Notes: generated by a model from the letters alone, not told the origin. A stretch of 38,080 nucleotides of DNA from Halothiobacillus sp. 15-55-196 (GCA_002282715.1 NCKC01000028.1:1-38080), one strand, 5' to 3'; shown: positions 1 to 10,127, counted from the stretch's first letter. A program made the numbers and translations.

Positions 1-1
1 G

Positions 2-355
2 CCGCCCGCCAAGTTTGTGTTCGACGAGGACGATCGTCGCGGTATGGCTGTGGACACAATGGTGTCTGGCGGCTGCATCATTTCGGGCGCCCTGGTGCGT
101 CATTCCCTGCTGTTTTCCAATGTTATCGTCAACGAACATGCATCGGTCGAAAACTCCGTGATCCTGCCCAACGTGATCGTCAACAAGAAAGCCAAGATTC
201 GCAATGCCGTTGTCGATAAGGGATGCGTCATTCCCGAGGGCATGGAGATCGGCTTCGATCCGGTTGCCGACAAACAGCGTTTTGAGGTCAGTCCGAACGG
301 GATTGTGCTGGTGACCCCGGACATGCTCGGACAACGTCTACACATGGTGCGCTGA
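2..355 (+). CDS. glgC: Glucose-1-phosphate adenylyltransferase, C-terminal part
   Basis: This is the 3' end of a gene that begins before the window; the reading frame is open from base 2. GlgC makes ADP-glucose from ATP and glucose-1-phosphate, the committed step of bacterial glycogen synthesis. The visible 117 residues are the C-terminal left-handed beta-helix domain. They start with the family-typical [18 protein letters not shown] stretch and continue through [10 protein letters not shown], a hexapeptide-repeat-like run around SVILPNV and the KGCVIPEG turn. The N-terminal catalytic nucleotidyltransferase domain lies outside. The TGA stop overlaps the ATG of the next gene by one base, so translation is probably coupled. 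The neighbouring GH57 and malQ genes support a glycogen metabolism operon. Confidence 0.95.
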   Translation, partial: PPAKFVFDEDDRRGMAVDTMVSGGCIISGALVRHSLLFSNVIVNEHASVENSVILPNVIVNKKAKIRNAVVDKGCVIPEGMEIGFDPVADKQRFEVSPNGIVLVTPDMLGQRLHMVR

Positions 356-2055
356 TGAAACACAAGAAGTTACCCGTTGTTCTGTGCTGGCACATGCATC
401 AGCCGGAATACAGAGACCCTCGGGATAAAATCTACCAGCAGCCGTGGACCTATCTGCACGCCATAAAGGACTATGTCGACATGGCAGCGCACCTAGAGCG
501 TCATCCGGGCGCGCGCGCGGTCGTCAATTTCGTACCCATCCTGCTTGAGCAACTCGACGATTACTCGGTTCAGATTGCGCAATACCTTGAAACACGTGAA
601 ATTTCCATGCTGCGTGACCCGTTGTTGGTCGCTTTGGTTGAGCCCGAAAAGATCACAGACTCCGCAGCGCGCATGACTGCTGTTCGGGCCTGCATGCGTG
701 CCAATGAAGATCGACTGATCCGCCGTTTCGAGCCATTCAAGGATCTGGTCGATTTGGCGCGTTCAATCTCTGCAAATACGGAGAACGGCGATTATCTGAG
801 CGATCAGTTCATCGCTGATCTGGCGGTGTGGTATCACCTGGCCTGGATGGGCGAAACGGTTCGTCTTGAAAATACACTCGTTAAACAGCTCATGGCCAAG
901 CCTTTGGGCTTTAATGCCGACGAGCGCGTCCAGCTGCTGGCACTCATCGGTTCCCTGATTGCGGGGATTTTTACTCGTTACCGGGCATTATCGGAAGGAG
1001 GGCAGGTTGAGCTGTCCATGACGCCTTATGCGCATCCAATCATGCCGTTGCTCCTCGACATAACCGCTGGCAAGCAAACCTGCCCGCACGATCCGCAGCC
1101 GCAGCAGGTGAGTTATCCCGGCGGTTCAGATCGTGTGCAGTGGCATTTGCAACATGGCTTGGATGTATTCAAGCGCTTTTTTGGTGTTCATCCCACAGGT
1201 TGCTGGCCCTCTGAAGGTGCGGTTTCCGAGCCGACGGTGCATGAATTGGCTAAAGCCGGCTTCACCTGGCTGGCCAGTGGCGATCAAGTGCTGAGCCACT
1301 CATTACAAAAGCAGAAGATGGTTGAAAGCGGTTGCCGTCATCGGGTGTGGCAATTCGATGCTTTGTCGCCCGCACTCTTTTTCAGGGATGACGGACTCTC
1401 CGATCTGATCGGGTTCGACTACCAAAAATGGCATGCAGATGATGCTGTTGCTGACTTCATCGCCCATTTGATGAAGATTCGTCACGATTGTCAGGATGAC
1501 GATGCTGTGGTTTCGATCATTCTCGATGGTGAAAACGCCTGGGAGTTTTACCCCCACAATGGTTATTGGTTTCTGGATGCCTTATACAAAGGCTTGAGTA
1601 CGCATCCGGACATTGAACTCACCACCTTCTCTGAGGTGGTAACAAAGACCTATCAGCGTAAAACCTTGCAGCATCTGGTTTCTGGAAGCTGGGTTTACGG
1701 GAATTTGACCACTTGGATTGGAAGCCCCGCCAAGAACCGGGCTTGGGATATGCTGATCGATGCACGATTGGCATTTGTGAAAGCACAGTCCGCAGGGCAG
1801 TGGGATGCCCAAACCGAGGAGCGGAATATCCAGCAACTGGCCATCTGCGAAGGTTCGGACTGGTTTTGGTGGTTTGGCGATTACAACCCGGGCGATGCCG
1901 TTCGAGATTTCGACCACTTGTACCGCTTGCAGTTGACCCGATTGTACGAGCTTATCGGCGAAGATGTGCCGGCCAATCTGGCTGTGCCGCTGTGTCTTGG
2001 TGTCGGAGAAAATTCGACCGTGGAAGCAGGTGGTGTGATGCGACGTGGCCAATAA
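355..2055 (+). CDS. Glycoside hydrolase family 57 protein (alpha-amylase/glucanotransferase type)
   Basis: This is a 566-residue cytosolic enzyme of the GH57 alpha-glucan family, which cleaves or transfers alpha-1,4 or alpha-1,6 glucan chains. The N-terminal signature LCWHMHQPEY (residues about 10-19) carries the conserved histidines of GH57 region 1. The motif GCWPSEG places the predicted nucleophile at Glu287, and LDGENAWEFY places the predicted acid/base at Asp391. No signal peptide is visible. The gene overlaps glgC by one base and malQ by one base, so the three are one transcription and translation unit. Whether it acts as amylase, branching enzyme or amylopullulanase cannot be told from sequence alone; the operon suggests turnover or remodelling of glycogen. 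Confidence 0.9.
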   Translation: MKHKKLPVVLCWHMHQPEYRDPRDKIYQQPWTYLHAIKDYVDMAAHLERHPGARAVVNFVPILLEQLDDYSVQIAQYLETREISMLRDPLLVALVEPEKITDSAARMTAVRACMRANEDRLIRRFEPFKDLVDLARSISANTENGDYLSDQFIADLAVWYHLAWMGETVRLENTLVKQLMAKPLGFNADERVQLLALIGSLIAGIFTRYRALSEGGQVELSMTPYAHPIMPLLLDITAGKQTCPHDPQPQQVSYPGGSDRVQWHLQHGLDVFKRFFGVHPTGCWPSEGAVSEPTVHELAKAGFTWLASGDQVLSHSLQKQKMVESGCRHRVWQFDALSPALFFRDDGLSDLIGFDYQKWHADDAVADFIAHLMKIRHDCQDDDAVVSIILDGENAWEFYPHNGYWFLDALYKGLSTHPDIELTTFSEVVTKTYQRKTLQHLVSGSWVYGNLTTWIGSPAKNRAWDMLIDARLAFVKAQSAGQWDAQTEERNIQQLAICEGSDWFWWFGDYNPGDAVRDFDHLYRLQLTRLYELIGEDVPANLAVPLCLGVGENSTVEAGGVMRRGQ

Positions 2056-3527
2056 TGGGTAAAGAGTCGACCAAAGAGAAAAAAATTTTGCCTGAAATGC
2101 CCTGTGCCCTTCGAAGAGCGGGCGTTTTGGCTCCTGTTTTCAGCCTGCCATCGGGTGATTTCGGCCCCTCGGTGGACCAATTTCTGACGTTCATGAACCA
2201 AAGCCGCCTGACTGTTTGGCAGGTTTTGCCGCTCGGGCCGCCACTTATGGATGGTTCCCCCTATCAGTGCGCGTCTTCTTTTGCGATTAATCCGGCATTC
2301 CTCTCTGATGCGCTGTTGCTCAATCCCGATGATTTTGACCCTATCGCCCCGATCCGTGAACGAAGAGCCGGGCAGGGCGCTTTGCCATCCCTGTTGGCCG
2401 AATTCGACGAGTTCTGTCGTGCGTCGTCCAACTGGCTTGATGATTACGCCTTATTCATAGTCATCAAGTCCCATGAACAGGGGCGGTCTTGGCTGGAGTG
2501 GCGACCGGTTTGGCGAGATCGTGATCCGGCCTCTCTTGAGGCCTTTGCACAGGATCATGCGAAAGCGGTTCATGCCGTGAAGTTCGAACAGTTCCTGTTG
2601 GATCGCCAGTGGCGGCGTATTGTCACGAGGGCGCATGAACTCGGCGTTTTGATCTATGGTGATCTGCCGATTTTTGTGGCCGGTGATTCGGCCGATGTTT
2701 GGGCGAATCGGGCGTTTTTTCAACTGGATGAACGGGGTTTGCCCACCGAGGTAGCCGGCGTTCCGCCCGACTATTTCTCCGCAACGGGGCAGCGCTGGGG
2801 GAATCCGCTGTTTGACTGGTCCCGAATGGCGGCCGATGGGTTCTCCTGGTGGAAACAGCGAATGGCCCGCCACATCGACATGTTTGACTGGGTGCGGATT
2901 GACCATTTTCGTGGGCTGGCGGCTTATTGGTCCATTCCCGCCCAGTGCGATACGGCGATCGATGGCCGCTGGGTCGAAGCGCCGGGTGCCGCTTTGTTGA
3001 CAGCTTTGAGCGAGGCGTTTGGCGGTGATCTGCCCATCATCGCGGAAGATCTTGGGGTGATCACCGAAGATGTAACCGCTTTGCGCAAGGCATTCGGCAT
3101 GCCGGGCATGCTCATCCTGCAGTTCGCCTTTGATAGCGACGACGATAACCCCTATCTGCCCGCCAATCACCACGCTGATTCGGTCGTATATACCGGAACG
3201 CACGATAACGATACGACGCTGGGTTGGTGGCAGTCGCTCAGCCCGGATGCACAAGCGCATATGTACGACGTGCTCGCGCAGCAATTGAATCTGTCGAGTT
3301 CAGAGCCAATGCCCATGGCGCTTCTTCGTGCGGCGATGGCCTCGGTTGCTCAATTGGCCATTATTCCGATGGCCGATTGGCTCGGTTGTGATTCGAGCGG
3401 GCGAATCAATACTCCGGGTACACCGACGGGTAATTGGACCTGGCAGTTTGAGCGTGCCGACATGAGTGCTGAGTTATCGAAACGTATCCGCGCTTTGGTG
3501 ACAGAGTATCAGCGCGATCCCGGCTGA
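2055..3527 (+). CDS. malQ: 4-alpha-glucanotransferase (amylomaltase, GH77)
   Basis: MalQ transfers alpha-1,4-glucan segments between maltodextrins and releases glucose. The chosen ATG overlaps the TAA of the upstream gene (TAATG) and gives 490 residues, normal for the short bacterial GH77 form. The frame stays open further upstream, but that part is out-of-frame GH57 sequence. The N-terminal GVLAPVFSLPS and WQVLPLGPP stretches are typical of the family. The catalytic triad is visible: nucleophile Asp283 in RIDHFRG, acid/base Glu331 in AEDLG, and transition-state stabiliser Asp384 in GTHDND. It is the last gene of the glg/GH57 operon. I see no clear terminator in the 55 bp before the convergent neighbour. 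Confidence 0.95.
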   Translation: MGKESTKEKKILPEMPCALRRAGVLAPVFSLPSGDFGPSVDQFLTFMNQSRLTVWQVLPLGPPLMDGSPYQCASSFAINPAFLSDALLLNPDDFDPIAPIRERRAGQGALPSLLAEFDEFCRASSNWLDDYALFIVIKSHEQGRSWLEWRPVWRDRDPASLEAFAQDHAKAVHAVKFEQFLLDRQWRRIVTRAHELGVLIYGDLPIFVAGDSADVWANRAFFQLDERGLPTEVAGVPPDYFSATGQRWGNPLFDWSRMAADGFSWWKQRMARHIDMFDWVRIDHFRGLAAYWSIPAQCDTAIDGRWVEAPGAALLTALSEAFGGDLPIIAEDLGVITEDVTALRKAFGMPGMLILQFAFDSDDDNPYLPANHHADSVVYTGTHDNDTTLGWWQSLSPDAQAHMYDVLAQQLNLSSSEPMPMALLRAAMASVAQLAIIPMADWLGCDSSGRINTPGTPTGNWTWQFERADMSAELSKRIRALVTEYQRDPG

Positions 3528-3582
3528 AACTGTCGCGCGGTTCATTTGAGCGAGTTGGGCGCATGCCGGTTGTCTACACGCG

Positions 3583-4887
3583 CTACCTCAGAAACAGGGC
3601 GATATATCCCAACGACAGCAGAAAGGTCGCGGCCAGCCAGGCTGCTGATCCAAACAGGGCCGGATTGCGCGACAGGGCAACTGTGTAGCCTGCTTTCAAC
3701 AGATTGTTGCTGCCGCTTGCAATGAGGATGGCGATTTCCAGGGCGTTTTCACTCACGTGAAATTTTCCGTCCAAAAGCGACAGGATGAAGGGATCGATGT
3801 CGGTAAAACCGACCATGAACGACAGCACGTGCAAGCCACTCACACCGTAGTCGGTGACGACGAAATGCGTAAGGGTGGCAAAAAATACAAACAGGAAGGC
3901 AAATAACAAAGCCGTTGAGAATTCGAGCGGGTGGCTCGGTGGTGCTTCAGTCTGTGGCGCCGTAGCCACTTTCACCCTTCTGAATTGCCACCAGGCAAGT
4001 GCCGCTGTACTGAGAATCAACAGGGCGAACGGAGCGGCAATATGAGTGGCTGTTTGTGAATGTCCCAGCACGACAATCAGAACCCAGAGTCTCAAATACA
4101 TCATTGTTGTGGCCAGCAATACCGCGACACCGATCAGACGAGTCTGAGGTTCGGGCTGTTTCTGTGCGCGCCTCCCCAGCACAACAGTGGCTGCCGTGCT
4201 CGAATACATGCCGCCGAGAATGCCGGTCAGTAACACACCGCGTTCCGGGAAAAAATAGGTTTGTGCCAGATAGCTCAAATAAGAAATCGCCGAGACGACA
4301 ATCACCGCGAACCAGACCTGATGCCAGGTTACGTCGATAAATCCAGCAATCTGGCGATCTGGCAGTAGGGGTAAAATCACCCCTGCCATCAGGAAAAATT
4401 TGACGAGTGTCAGCGCTTCGTCGTGTCGGAAAGCATCCGAAAACCGCCTGATGCCGGGTTTTTCGCCCAGCAATAGCAAGACCACGATCATGAAGACAAT
4501 CGGCAGCCATAATGGGCCGTGCAGCGACAGCGGGCCGAGTAAATAAACCACGAGCGCAATCAGTGTGCTCAGGAGTCGATCATCCTTGTCTCTGGTTAGC
4601 CGATACCAGTAGGCTAAAGACAGCAACGCACCCAGTACCAGCAAACCTACGCCGTAGGCGATAAAGCTGGTGTCAATGACGGCCAGGCCATAACCGAGAA
4701 TCGACAGCAGGGTCAGCGTGCGTGTTGTGCCAAAACCCAGATCCTTATTGGCTGCACGGCGATAACTGTGCCACTCAAGCCCGATGAGAAACCCGAAAAT
4801 CGACGTTTCAAGGAACGCGACCAGTAAAGGTGAAAGTGAATTGATTGAGCCCATGTGTGTTAAATCCGGATCGGTTTCGCTCATCAT
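3583..4887 (-). CDS. MgtC/SapB-type DUF4010 integral membrane protein
   Basis: This is an inner-membrane protein of about 434 residues made almost entirely of hydrophobic helices, roughly ten to twelve. The N-terminal part has the MgtC-like FLIGLEWH segment; the C-terminal half contains the DUF4010-type ASGSNNLLKAGYTVALS region near the end. Proteins with this architecture are common in proteobacteria; the transported or sensed molecule is unknown. The start is uncertain: ATGs at 4887, 4884 and 4854 are in frame, none has a convincing ribosome binding site, and a further upstream TTG at 4959 is unlikely. It is transcribed towards malQ and has no obvious functional link to it. Confidence 0.8.
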   Translation of the reverse strand: MMSETDPDLTHMGSINSLSPLLVAFLETSIFGFLIGLEWHSYRRAANKDLGFGTTRTLTLLSILGYGLAVIDTSFIAYGVGLLVLGALLSLAYWYRLTRDKDDRLLSTLIALVVYLLGPLSLHGPLWLPIVFMIVVLLLLGEKPGIRRFSDAFRHDEALTLVKFFLMAGVILPLLPDRQIAGFIDVTWHQVWFAVIVVSAISYLSYLAQTYFFPERGVLLTGILGGMYSSTAATVVLGRRAQKQPEPQTRLIGVAVLLATTMMYLRLWVLIVVLGHSQTATHIAAPFALLILSTAALAWWQFRRVKVATAPQTEAPPSHPLEFSTALLFAFLFVFFATLTHFVVTDYGVSGLHVLSFMVGFTDIDPFILSLLDGKFHVSENALEIAILIASGSNNLLKAGYTVALSRNPALFGSAAWLAATFLLSLGYIALFLR

Positions 4888-5444
4888 GGCCGCAGCGGGC
4901 GATGACGGCAAGAGCGCGAACTGACACCAGGATAAATAATGGACAAGAGGCCGTGCCAAGAAAGAAATGTCTATCAGAAATCCAGCTTGAAAATCACGAC
5001 GACTTTTTCGACGGTGATTTGCCGTTCAATCTGTGGAAGACGACCATCGTTTTTGGGGTGAAAAGTAAAGCAAAAAAACTGGATTTATCGAAAATTTTTT
5101 CTTGACAGCATTGAAACTATGCACAGAGCGGCTAAGGGCTTGGCTTGAATGCAAGTTCCCGTATCGACCTTACTTAAAGTCTACGTTGTCTTTTCAAGAT
5201 ACTGATTATAAAATATATATTTTCATTTGGTCATATTGGTGTAAAAATAACCAAAACCGGTAACCGCTTGATGGGTTGTGTTCGTGGAAACTTTATACCC
5301 AAGGTTATCCACAGTTTTTGTTGATAACTTTTATGCTCGTTTTCCGTGCAGGATAGTTAAGGTCGAATCCCTCAAATCGCTCAAGATTCCTAAGCTGTGA
5401 ATCATCATGGGGCAAACGCGAGAGCGCTTGATACTTCAACCGGA
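4888..5444. other. Intergenic region, AT-rich, no gene seen
   Basis: These 557 bp separate the DUF4010 gene from the 3' end of the efflux operon. The middle (about 5040-5260) is much richer in A+T than the flanks, and the short open frames in it resemble no known protein. It contains one perfect DnaA-box-like site, TTATCCACA, at 5305-5313, but no cluster. I find no convincing terminator with a T-run for the efflux operon, although one would be expected here. Confidence 0.6.
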
Positions 5445-6653
5445 TTATTCATGACGAAGCGCCTCAATGGGGTCGAGTCGAGCTGCCTTACGTGCCGGAA
5501 AATACCCGAAGACGACCCCCACAGCGGCTGAAAATAGTGCAGCCAAGGCAACAATTCCTGCATTGAAAACAAAGGGAATGTTCAACGCGCTGGCCAATGC
5601 GATCGATCCGCCAAGAGCTAGGGCAATACCGATCAAACCGCCGAGCGAGGATAAAACAATCGCTTCAACCAGAAACTGGAGCAGAACTTCCCGCTCGAGT
5701 GCGCCGATCGCCATGCGGATGCCAATTTCACGCGTCCGCTCGGTGACAGACACGAGCATGATGTTCATGATCCCGATGCCGCCCACCAGCAGGCTTACCG
5801 CCGCAACCGCCCCAAGTAGTGCTGTCAGAATCTGGGTTGTTCCCGTAAGCATCTTGGTGATTTCTTTCATATCCATCACGTTGAAGTCACTTTCCCCGGC
5901 CGGTGGTATATGGCGGCGTTCACGCAGAATCTGCTCGATATCCTGCTTGACTCGGTCTGTCGATACACCCTTGGCGGCAGAAACCTGAATGATGTTGACA
6001 TCCTGATTGCCGGCGATTCGGCGTTGGAATGTTCGAAGCGGAATCAGGACTAAATCATCCTGATCCGTACCCATGGTGGATTGGCCTTTGGCATCCAGAA
6101 CACCGATGACCTGACAGGCCATTTTTTGCAGCCTGATCCGATCGCCGATGGGGTCCTGACTGCCGAACAACTTTGATTTGACGGTGGCGCCGATAATGCA
6201 AACGGCTGCGCCGGAGCGAAGTTCACTGCTGCTGAATCGGCGTCCGTCCTGTATGGTCCAGTTCCGTGCGGCGAAATAGTCGTCCGTTGATCCGCTCACC
6301 ATTGTCGACCAGTTCTGGTTGCCGTACACCACCGTCATGGCGCGCGACGAGGCGGGAGCTACGGCTGCAAGGCCCGGAACCTCACGGGCAATGGCCTCGG
6401 CATCTTCCACTTTGAATGCGGGCGCACCACTGATCTGTCCCGGACCCATGCGTTTTCCGGGCGTGGCGATCAACAGGTTGCTGCCGAGACTGGCGATCTG
6501 CTCGCTGACCTTTGCCGTGGCACCGCCGCCGAGCGTGACCATCACGATCACCGCGGCCACCCCGATGACGATGCCGAGAATGGTCAGGAACGAACGCATC
6601 ACATTGCGTCTGATTTCGCGTAGTGCGAGCAGAAAGGTATTCCACAACATCAT
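5445..6653 (-). CDS. macB: MacB-type ABC transporter permease
   Basis: This is a 402-residue inner-membrane protein with the MacB/FtsX topology. One transmembrane helix lies at residues about 20-45 (after LREIRRNVMRSFLTILGI), a large periplasmic domain follows, and three helices sit at the C-terminus around LLGAVAAVSLLVGGIGIMNI and onward. The conserved SVTERTREIGIRMAIGA and FPARKAARLDPIEALRHE segments are present. Unlike E. coli MacB, the ATPase is not fused but is the separate upstream gene. The ATG overlaps the upstream TGA and is preceded by AGGAG. With the adjacent MacA-like adaptor and outer membrane factor it should form a tripartite exporter of macrolides, peptides or lipophilic compounds; the substrate is unknown. 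Confidence 0.92.
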   Translation of the reverse strand: MMLWNTFLLALREIRRNVMRSFLTILGIVIGVAAVIVMVTLGGGATAKVSEQIASLGSNLLIATPGKRMGPGQISGAPAFKVEDAEAIAREVPGLAAVAPASSRAMTVVYGNQNWSTMVSGSTDDYFAARNWTIQDGRRFSSSELRSGAAVCIIGATVKSKLFGSQDPIGDRIRLQKMACQVIGVLDAKGQSTMGTDQDDLVLIPLRTFQRRIAGNQDVNIIQVSAAKGVSTDRVKQDIEQILRERRHIPPAGESDFNVMDMKEITKMLTGTTQILTALLGAVAAVSLLVGGIGIMNIMLVSVTERTREIGIRMAIGALEREVLLQFLVEAIVLSSLGGLIGIALALGGSIALASALNIPFVFNAGIVALAALFSAAVGVVFGYFPARKAARLDPIEALRHE

Positions 6654-7366
6654 GCCGCTCCTGTCTGAGTGGTGTCGCTTTCGACCAAGCCATCGCGAAA
6701 ATGGATGACGCGCCTCGCATAGGCAGCCATGTCCGGTTCATGGGTCACCATCACCACGGTAATGCCCTTGTCGCGGTTGAAGCGGGTGATCATTTCCATG
6801 ACTTCCTGACTTCGAGCTGTATCGAGATTACCGGTCGGCTCGTCGGCCAGCAGGATGGCGGGGCGCGTCACGATGGCGCGCGCAATGGCGATCCGTTGCT
6901 GTTGTCCGCCCGAAAGTTCGCTGGGCGTATGGTGTTCCCAGCCGTCCAGTCCTACATCGGCAAGTGCCGCACGTGCCCGATTGTGGCGCTCTGTAATCGG
7001 TAAACCCTGATAAATCAGCGGCAACTCGACATTTTCCAGAGCGGAAGTTCGGGCCAACAGATTGAACCCCTGGAAAACGAATCCCAGTTCGTGGCGTCGC
7101 AACAGTGCTCTCTGGTCACGATTCAGTTGCCCGACTTCGAACCCTCGGAACCGGTAGTTTCCACTGGTGGGTGTGTCCAGACAGCCGATGATGTTCATTG
7201 CGGTGCTTTTGCCCGAGCCACTGGCGCCCATGATGGCCACAAAATCGCCTTCGGCAATCGCCAGATTGATACCGCGCAGGGCTTGCATGGACGCGCTGCC
7301 CTTGCCGTACACTTTGGTTACACCCGCCAGTTCGAGCAAGGGGGCTGGTGCGGACGGATCACTCAT
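6650..7366 (-). CDS. ABC transporter ATP-binding protein (MacB/LolD type)
   Basis: This 238-residue cytoplasmic ATPase powers the MacB-type permease encoded next. It shows the Walker A motif GASGSGKST, the Q-loop around FVFQGFNLL, the ABC signature LSGGQQQR, Walker B with D-loop [12 protein letters not shown], and the switch histidine in VTHEPD. It belongs to the MacB/LolD/FtsE group by its length and by the [13 protein letters not shown] stretch. Start and stop overlap both neighbours by four bases (ATGA), which indicates translational coupling along the operon. Confidence 0.93.
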   Translation of the reverse strand: MSDPSAPAPLLELAGVTKVYGKGSASMQALRGINLAIAEGDFVAIMGASGSGKSTAMNIIGCLDTPTSGNYRFRGFEVGQLNRDQRALLRRHELGFVFQGFNLLARTSALENVELPLIYQGLPITERHNRARAALADVGLDGWEHHTPSELSGGQQQRIAIARAIVTRPAILLADEPTGNLDTARSQEVMEMITRFNRDKGITVVMVTHEPDMAAYARRVIHFRDGLVESDTTQTGAA

Positions 7367-8649
7367 TTTGTCTGCTCGTTCATGTCGACAATCAGCGGTG
7401 TGCCGGGTTGCAGAGCACCTTCTGTAATGGCGGTCATGATACCGTTTGTTTGCTGAGTCATCACATCGACCGGTTCAGGACGCCCGTCCTTCAAAACCCA
7501 GACGCGTTGCTCCTTGCCTGTCGCTGCCTGCACCGAATTCTGAGAGGAGCTCGGGGGCCTTGGCATTAGATTGGAGATCAGGCCGCCGCTGCTTTTCGTG
7601 GTTGTCGACACAGGCGGTGAAAAGCGTAGTGCCGCATTCGGTACAAGAAGTGCGTTCTTGTCTTCGTTGACCATGATATGCGCGGTGGCGGTCATTCCGG
7701 GGCGGAGCAGAAGATCCCGGTTATCGACCTTGAGAATGGTTTTGTAGGTCACCACGCCAGAAACGGTTTGCGAGCCGTAACGTACCTGGGTGACTTTTGC
7801 GTCGAAGTTTCGGTCGGGGTAGGCATCGACTGTAAAACGGGCGGGCTGACCCACATGTACCTGTCCAACATCTGCCTCATCGACATCGACCTGCAACTCC
7901 ATCTGCGTGAGGTCTTCTGCCAGTGTGAACAGTACGGGTGCCTGGAATGTGGCTGCGATTGTCTGACCAGGTTCCACGTTGCGATTCAGCACAATGCCGT
8001 TGATGGGTGACCGCACAACGGTTTTGGAAAGATCGGTGCGGTAGGCATTTTGAATCGCCTCATTTTGCACGACGCTGGCCCGCGCGCTGGCAAGGTCTGC
8101 CTTGGCCCGGTTATAGGTAGCCTGCGCTTTGTCGAGTTCGAGTTTGGAAGGCACCTTGCCGCCGCTCATCTTCCGCACATTTTCCAGTCGAGCGAGCTGG
8201 GTCTTGGATTCTTGCACCGTGGCTTCGGCCTGTTGCACCTTGGCGCGCGCCGCATCAAGTGCGGCGGTGGACTGTCGCAACTGTGCTTCGAGCTTGGTTG
8301 GGTCCAGCAGGGCAAGGGGTTGACCGACCTTCACCTTATCGTTGTAGTCGACCAGCACTTCCTTGATGGTTCCGGAAACCTCGATCCCGACGTCGACCTG
8401 ATTGGTCGGAGCCAACGTGCCGGTCGCGGTCACTTCAACCGTGAGATCGCCGCGTTGGACAGGCTGGGTCACGTATTGGGGCTTGTTGGTTTCCTTACCT
8501 TTAAACTGAATATATCCGGCGACCAGAATGGCGACGGCCAGTACGATGAGCAGCCAGCGTTTCCATCGGCTGCCGCTGGATTTTTGCATGAAAATCGGCG
8601 TTCGGGCGTTTTCAGCGCCAGCAGAGGGTTGAGGTTTGGTCGCGCTCAT
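7363..8649 (-). CDS. macA: MacA-like periplasmic adaptor (membrane fusion protein)
   Basis: This is a 428-residue HlyD/MacA-family adaptor that bridges the inner-membrane ABC pump and the outer-membrane channel. A single N-terminal membrane anchor lies at residues about 32-48 (WLLIVLAVAILVAGYIQF). A lipoyl-type half-motif begins at VTATGTLAP, and a long alpha-helical hairpin (residues about 115-190, rich in A, Q, K, E) follows. The second lipoyl half SPINGIVLNRNVEPGQTI and the beta-barrel domain come next. The C-terminal region contains a Ser/Pro-rich insertion (PRPPSSSQNS) inside the membrane-proximal domain. It overlaps the genes on each side by four bases. Confidence 0.92.
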   Translation of the reverse strand: MSATKPQPSAGAENARTPIFMQKSSGSRWKRWLLIVLAVAILVAGYIQFKGKETNKPQYVTQPVQRGDLTVEVTATGTLAPTNQVDVGIEVSGTIKEVLVDYNDKVKVGQPLALLDPTKLEAQLRQSTAALDAARAKVQQAEATVQESKTQLARLENVRKMSGGKVPSKLELDKAQATYNRAKADLASARASVVQNEAIQNAYRTDLSKTVVRSPINGIVLNRNVEPGQTIAATFQAPVLFTLAEDLTQMELQVDVDEADVGQVHVGQPARFTVDAYPDRNFDAKVTQVRYGSQTVSGVVTYKTILKVDNRDLLLRPGMTATAHIMVNEDKNALLVPNAALRFSPPVSTTTKSSGGLISNLMPRPPSSSQNSVQAATGKEQRVWVLKDGRPEPVDVMTQQTNGIMTAITEGALQPGTPLIVDMNEQTK

Positions 8650-10127
8650 GGCGTGATCTCCGAAGAAGAAGTGAGGTCAGCGGCAGGTGGGTTCGCGACC
8701 CAGCCTCCGCCCAGGGCTTTATAGAGTTGAATCAAACTTGTGCTGACGGCCGCTTCACTGGTGGTGAGCAAATCCTGCAGGGTCAACAAGCTTCGTTGCG
8801 TATCGAGCACGGTCTGAAAATCAACGAGGCCTGCGGCATATTGGCTCTGTGCGAGCGCTTGTGCACTCTGGGCTGCGGCGACTGCTCTGGTCAATGCGGC
8901 ACGACGCTCTTGTTCGCGCGCGTATGAAATCAGAGCGTTTTCCACTTCGGCAAACGCCGTTAGTACGGTGGATTCGTATTGAGCCAGAGCCTGCGCCTGC
9001 AGGGCATTCTGGATCTGGATGTTTTGATGAATCCGACCGGCATCGAATAGCGTCCAGGCGGCATTACTGCCGATCGAAAAGGTTTTGGCTCCGGCCGTGA
9101 ACAGGTTGCCCGTGACCAAAGAAGCCAGACCGATACTGCCCGCCAGAGAAAAGTCAGGGTACTGTGCGGCCGTTGCCACACCGATTTGGGCAGTTTGCGC
9201 CGCCAATTGCCGTTCTGCCCGGCGGATATCGGGCCGACGACGGAGCAGATCGGCAGGAATACCCGTATTCATCATGGCGTCAGCCTGGGGAATCGGCGCG
9301 GTGGCGAATGGGGGCAGGTCTTCGGGGTTGATGCCTAGCAGTATCGCAATCTGGTTCTTGGTTTGGGCAAGGTTGGTCTCCAGCACGGGAATCTGGGCAC
9401 GGGTCTGTTCCAGCGCGGAAGTGGCCTGTTCCAAGTCGAGACGACTGGTCAAACCCGCCTGATAGCGCCATTGAGCCAAATCGCGGGTTTGCGTCTGGAT
9501 GGCGAGATTGGCCTCGGCAACAGCAAGCCTTGCCGCAAAGGCGCGCAGATTCAAGTAGTTGACGCCCACCTCGGCCGTGAGACTGGTCTGAACTGCGGAC
9601 AGATCGGCTTCACTTGCCTCCACTTGTGCTGAGGCCGCTTCAAGAGCACGTCGTTTTCCGCCAAAGATATCCATTTCCCAGCGGGCATCGAAACCGGCGG
9701 TGTACTGATTATTGATAAGCCCCGAACCCAGCTCTTGACTGCTGCCAATGCGGTTGGCCGAAGCGTTTGTTCCGAGTGTCGGGAATCGATCCGCCTCGGC
9801 AAACCCGCGCCGAGCACGGGCTTCAAGCAGACGGGCTTCTGCCTGTTTCAGACTCTTGTTGTTGGCCAGTGCTCGCTCAATCAACCGATCCAGAACCGGG
9901 TCATGGAATTCGCGCCACCAACGAGCCAGCCCGGCCTCATCAACGTTCGAAGGCGATGCGTTTACTATTGGCGATTCCCAGTTTTTCGGTACGGGAACCG
10001 TCGGCTTCTGGTAATCCGGCCCGACTGCCGCGCACCCGGAAAGGATCAAAGCAGCCGATAAGCCTGCGGTAATTTGCCTTGGGTAAAGGGTTTTGAAGTT
10101 CAATCGCAGATCACCTGATGGACGCAT
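8646..10127 (-). CDS. Outer membrane efflux lipoprotein (NodT/OprM family)
   Basis: This 493-residue TolC-like outer-membrane channel is the first gene of the efflux operon. A lipoprotein signal is visible: hydrophobic AGLSAALILSGC with the lipidated cysteine at residue 32, followed by the family hallmark GPDYQKP. Two homologous halves with long helices match the OMF fold (ALANNKSLKQAEARLLEARAR in the first half, LLRRRPDIRRAERQLAAQ in the second). An AGG lies eight bases before the ATG. It ends by overlapping the adaptor gene (ATGA), so the channel, adaptor, ATPase and permease are made from one mRNA. Confidence 0.93.
   Translation of the reverse strand: MRPSGDLRLNFKTLYPRQITAGLSAALILSGCAAVGPDYQKPTVPVPKNWESPIVNASPSNVDEAGLARWWREFHDPVLDRLIERALANNKSLKQAEARLLEARARRGFAEADRFPTLGTNASANRIGSSQELGSGLINNQYTAGFDARWEMDIFGGKRRALEAASAQVEASEADLSAVQTSLTAEVGVNYLNLRAFAARLAVAEANLAIQTQTRDLAQWRYQAGLTSRLDLEQATSALEQTRAQIPVLETNLAQTKNQIAILLGINPEDLPPFATAPIPQADAMMNTGIPADLLRRRPDIRRAERQLAAQTAQIGVATAAQYPDFSLAGSIGLASLVTGNLFTAGAKTFSIGSNAAWTLFDAGRIHQNIQIQNALQAQALAQYESTVLTAFAEVENALISYAREQERRAALTRAVAAAQSAQALAQSQYAAGLVDFQTVLDTQRSLLTLQDLLTTSEAAVSTSLIQLYKALGGGWVANPPAADLTSSSEITP

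Noticed and set aside
2451..3284. Long leftward open frame inside malQ
   Set aside because: It is antisense to a gene with all GH77 catalytic residues and its translation resembles no protein.
5305..5313. Perfect DnaA box TTATCCACA in an A/T-rich intergenic stretch
   Set aside because: It is single, with no further boxes and no origin-associated genes nearby, so a replication origin is not supported.
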